Origin: Chitinophaga caseinilytica
GTDB lineage: Bacteria > Bacteroidota > Bacteroidia > Chitinophagales > Chitinophagaceae
Direction: 5' to 3'
Length of the DNA: 64,000 nt
Assembly: GCF_038396765.1 (NCBI RefSeq)
Contig: NZ_CP150096.1
Coordinates: 1,843,001-1,907,000, forward strand
Both the position numbers and the translations under genes were made by a program. The notes below the pieces were generated by a model that ran no database searches, had not been told where the DNA came from, and worked only from the letters and a program-made list of their open reading frames with translations. The first letter of the stretch is position 1. The number at the start of each line of letters is the position of its first letter. This document shows positions 63,479 through 64,000 of this stretch, one piece after another.

Positions 63479-64000
63479 GTGAACTATATCCTTAGCAAAC
63501 TGCTGGGTTACCTCCGGCTCATGCGGCCGGCCAATATCCTGACCGCCATTACCGACATCATTGCCGGTGCGGCCATCGTAGGCTTTTTTGAACATGGGCT
63601 GAACGATCTGCAATCCATCCTCCAACTGGGATGCCTCATGATCGCCACCATCGGGCTGTATGGCGGGGGCGTGGTTTTCAACGACGTGTTCGATGCGAAA
63701 CTCGATAAAGTGGAACGCCCGGAAAGGCCCATCCCCAGCGGCGTTATCTCCATCACCGAAGCCAGCGTGCTGGGCGGGTACCTCCTCGTGGTAGGGATCC
63801 TCGCGGCTTTCACTGTTAGTAATTTCTCCGGCTGGATAGCGGTGCTGACCGCCGTTTCGGCCCTCGTTTACGATAAATGGGCAAAGCATCATTCCGTGCT
63901 CGGGCCTTTGCTGATGGGCGTTTGCCGCGGCCTGAACCTCTCGCTGGGGATGAGCGTTTACCTCGTTTCCCTCCAGGGAGATTTCCTCTGGTGGATCGCC
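63479..64000 (+). CDS. eboC: UbiA-family prenyltransferase EboC, 3' truncated by window
   Basis: Starts at GTG 63479, 47 bases after eboB, and stays open to the window end (174 codons seen). The translation reads VNYILSKLLGYLRLMRPANI and contains the prenyl-diphosphate Asp motif NDVFDAKLDKVERPERPIPS plus several membrane helices. UbiA enzymes attach prenyl chains to aromatic or similar acceptors in the membrane. Its order after eboA and eboB is that of the ebo cluster, so EboC is the likely identity. Confidence 0.85.
   Translation, partial: MNYILSKLLGYLRLMRPANILTAITDIIAGAAIVGFFEHGLNDLQSILQLGCLMIATIGLYGGGVVFNDVFDAKLDKVERPERPIPSGVISITEASVLGGYLLVVGILAAFTVSNFSGWIAVLTAVSALVYDKWAKHHSVLGPLLMGVCRGLNLSLGMSVYLVSLQGDFLWWIA

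Overview
The window looks like a chromosomal piece of a Bacteroidetes bacterium, most likely family Chitinophagaceae and possibly Chitinophaga with a fairly GC-rich genome. The evidence is two SusC/SusD pairs with STN domains, ECF sigma/FecR pairs, TAnnTTTG-type -7 promoter boxes, SPOR and DUF3127 proteins, and the sequence style of dnaA, secA and glyA. No rRNA, tRNA, CRISPR array, prophage or insertion sequence was recognised.

Layout. 1-6.2 kb: the end of a SusC gene (cut by the window edge), SusD and a periplasmic thioredoxin-fold protein. 6.2-14.7 kb: a Tat-exported deacetylase-fold protein and DoxX, divergent from an AraC regulator; an ECF sigma factor and an esterase; a divergent sigma/FecR pair with no SusC beside it; small lipoproteins and an alpha/beta hydrolase. 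15-20.2 kb: AraC, bestrophin, a Crp/Fnr-AhpD pair with a TTGA-N6-TCAA palindrome between them, dienelactone hydrolase, a membrane protein and an AHSA1 protein. 20.2-28.6 kb, minus strand: a complete sigma-FecR-SusC-SusD relay ending in a phosphodiesterase-like/alkaline phosphatase fusion. This suggests a surface uptake locus for phosphate esters rather than glycans.

28.8-31.2 kb: dnaA, split into two overlapping reading frames at its domain II linker, then an AT-rich gap and a DUF3127 protein with an SSB-like tail. 31.3-44.9 kb: an FAD oxidoreductase, an ABC export operon with an embedded lipoprotein, a nitronate monooxygenase-like enzyme, a nucleotidyltransferase, glyA, a beta-helix/PDZ protein, and a GntR-controlled ABC operon with a clear promoter and operator. 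45-50.7 kb, minus strand: M20 hydrolase, SPOR protein, deoC and secA.

51.2-60.2 kb: an apparent operon of MFS transporter, Gfo/Idh/MocA oxidoreductase, sugar isomerase/epimerase, lipoprotein cytochrome c, DUF1080 hydrolase, ThuA, and a 1135-residue lipoprotein fusing ThuA, a glucose/sorbosone dehydrogenase propeller, PKD, cytochrome c and a sugar-binding-like domain. It fits a 3-keto-glycoside pathway with its own electron outlet. 60.5-64 kb: a TMEM220-like protein, an RNA-like intergenic region with two terminators, and the start of an ebo cluster (eboA, eboB, and eboC running off the window end).

The strongest leads are the split dnaA, the phosphate-ester SusCD locus, the redox-fused 3-keto sugar operon, the ebo cluster, and a six-unit 11-bp mirrored repeat at 60300-60365.
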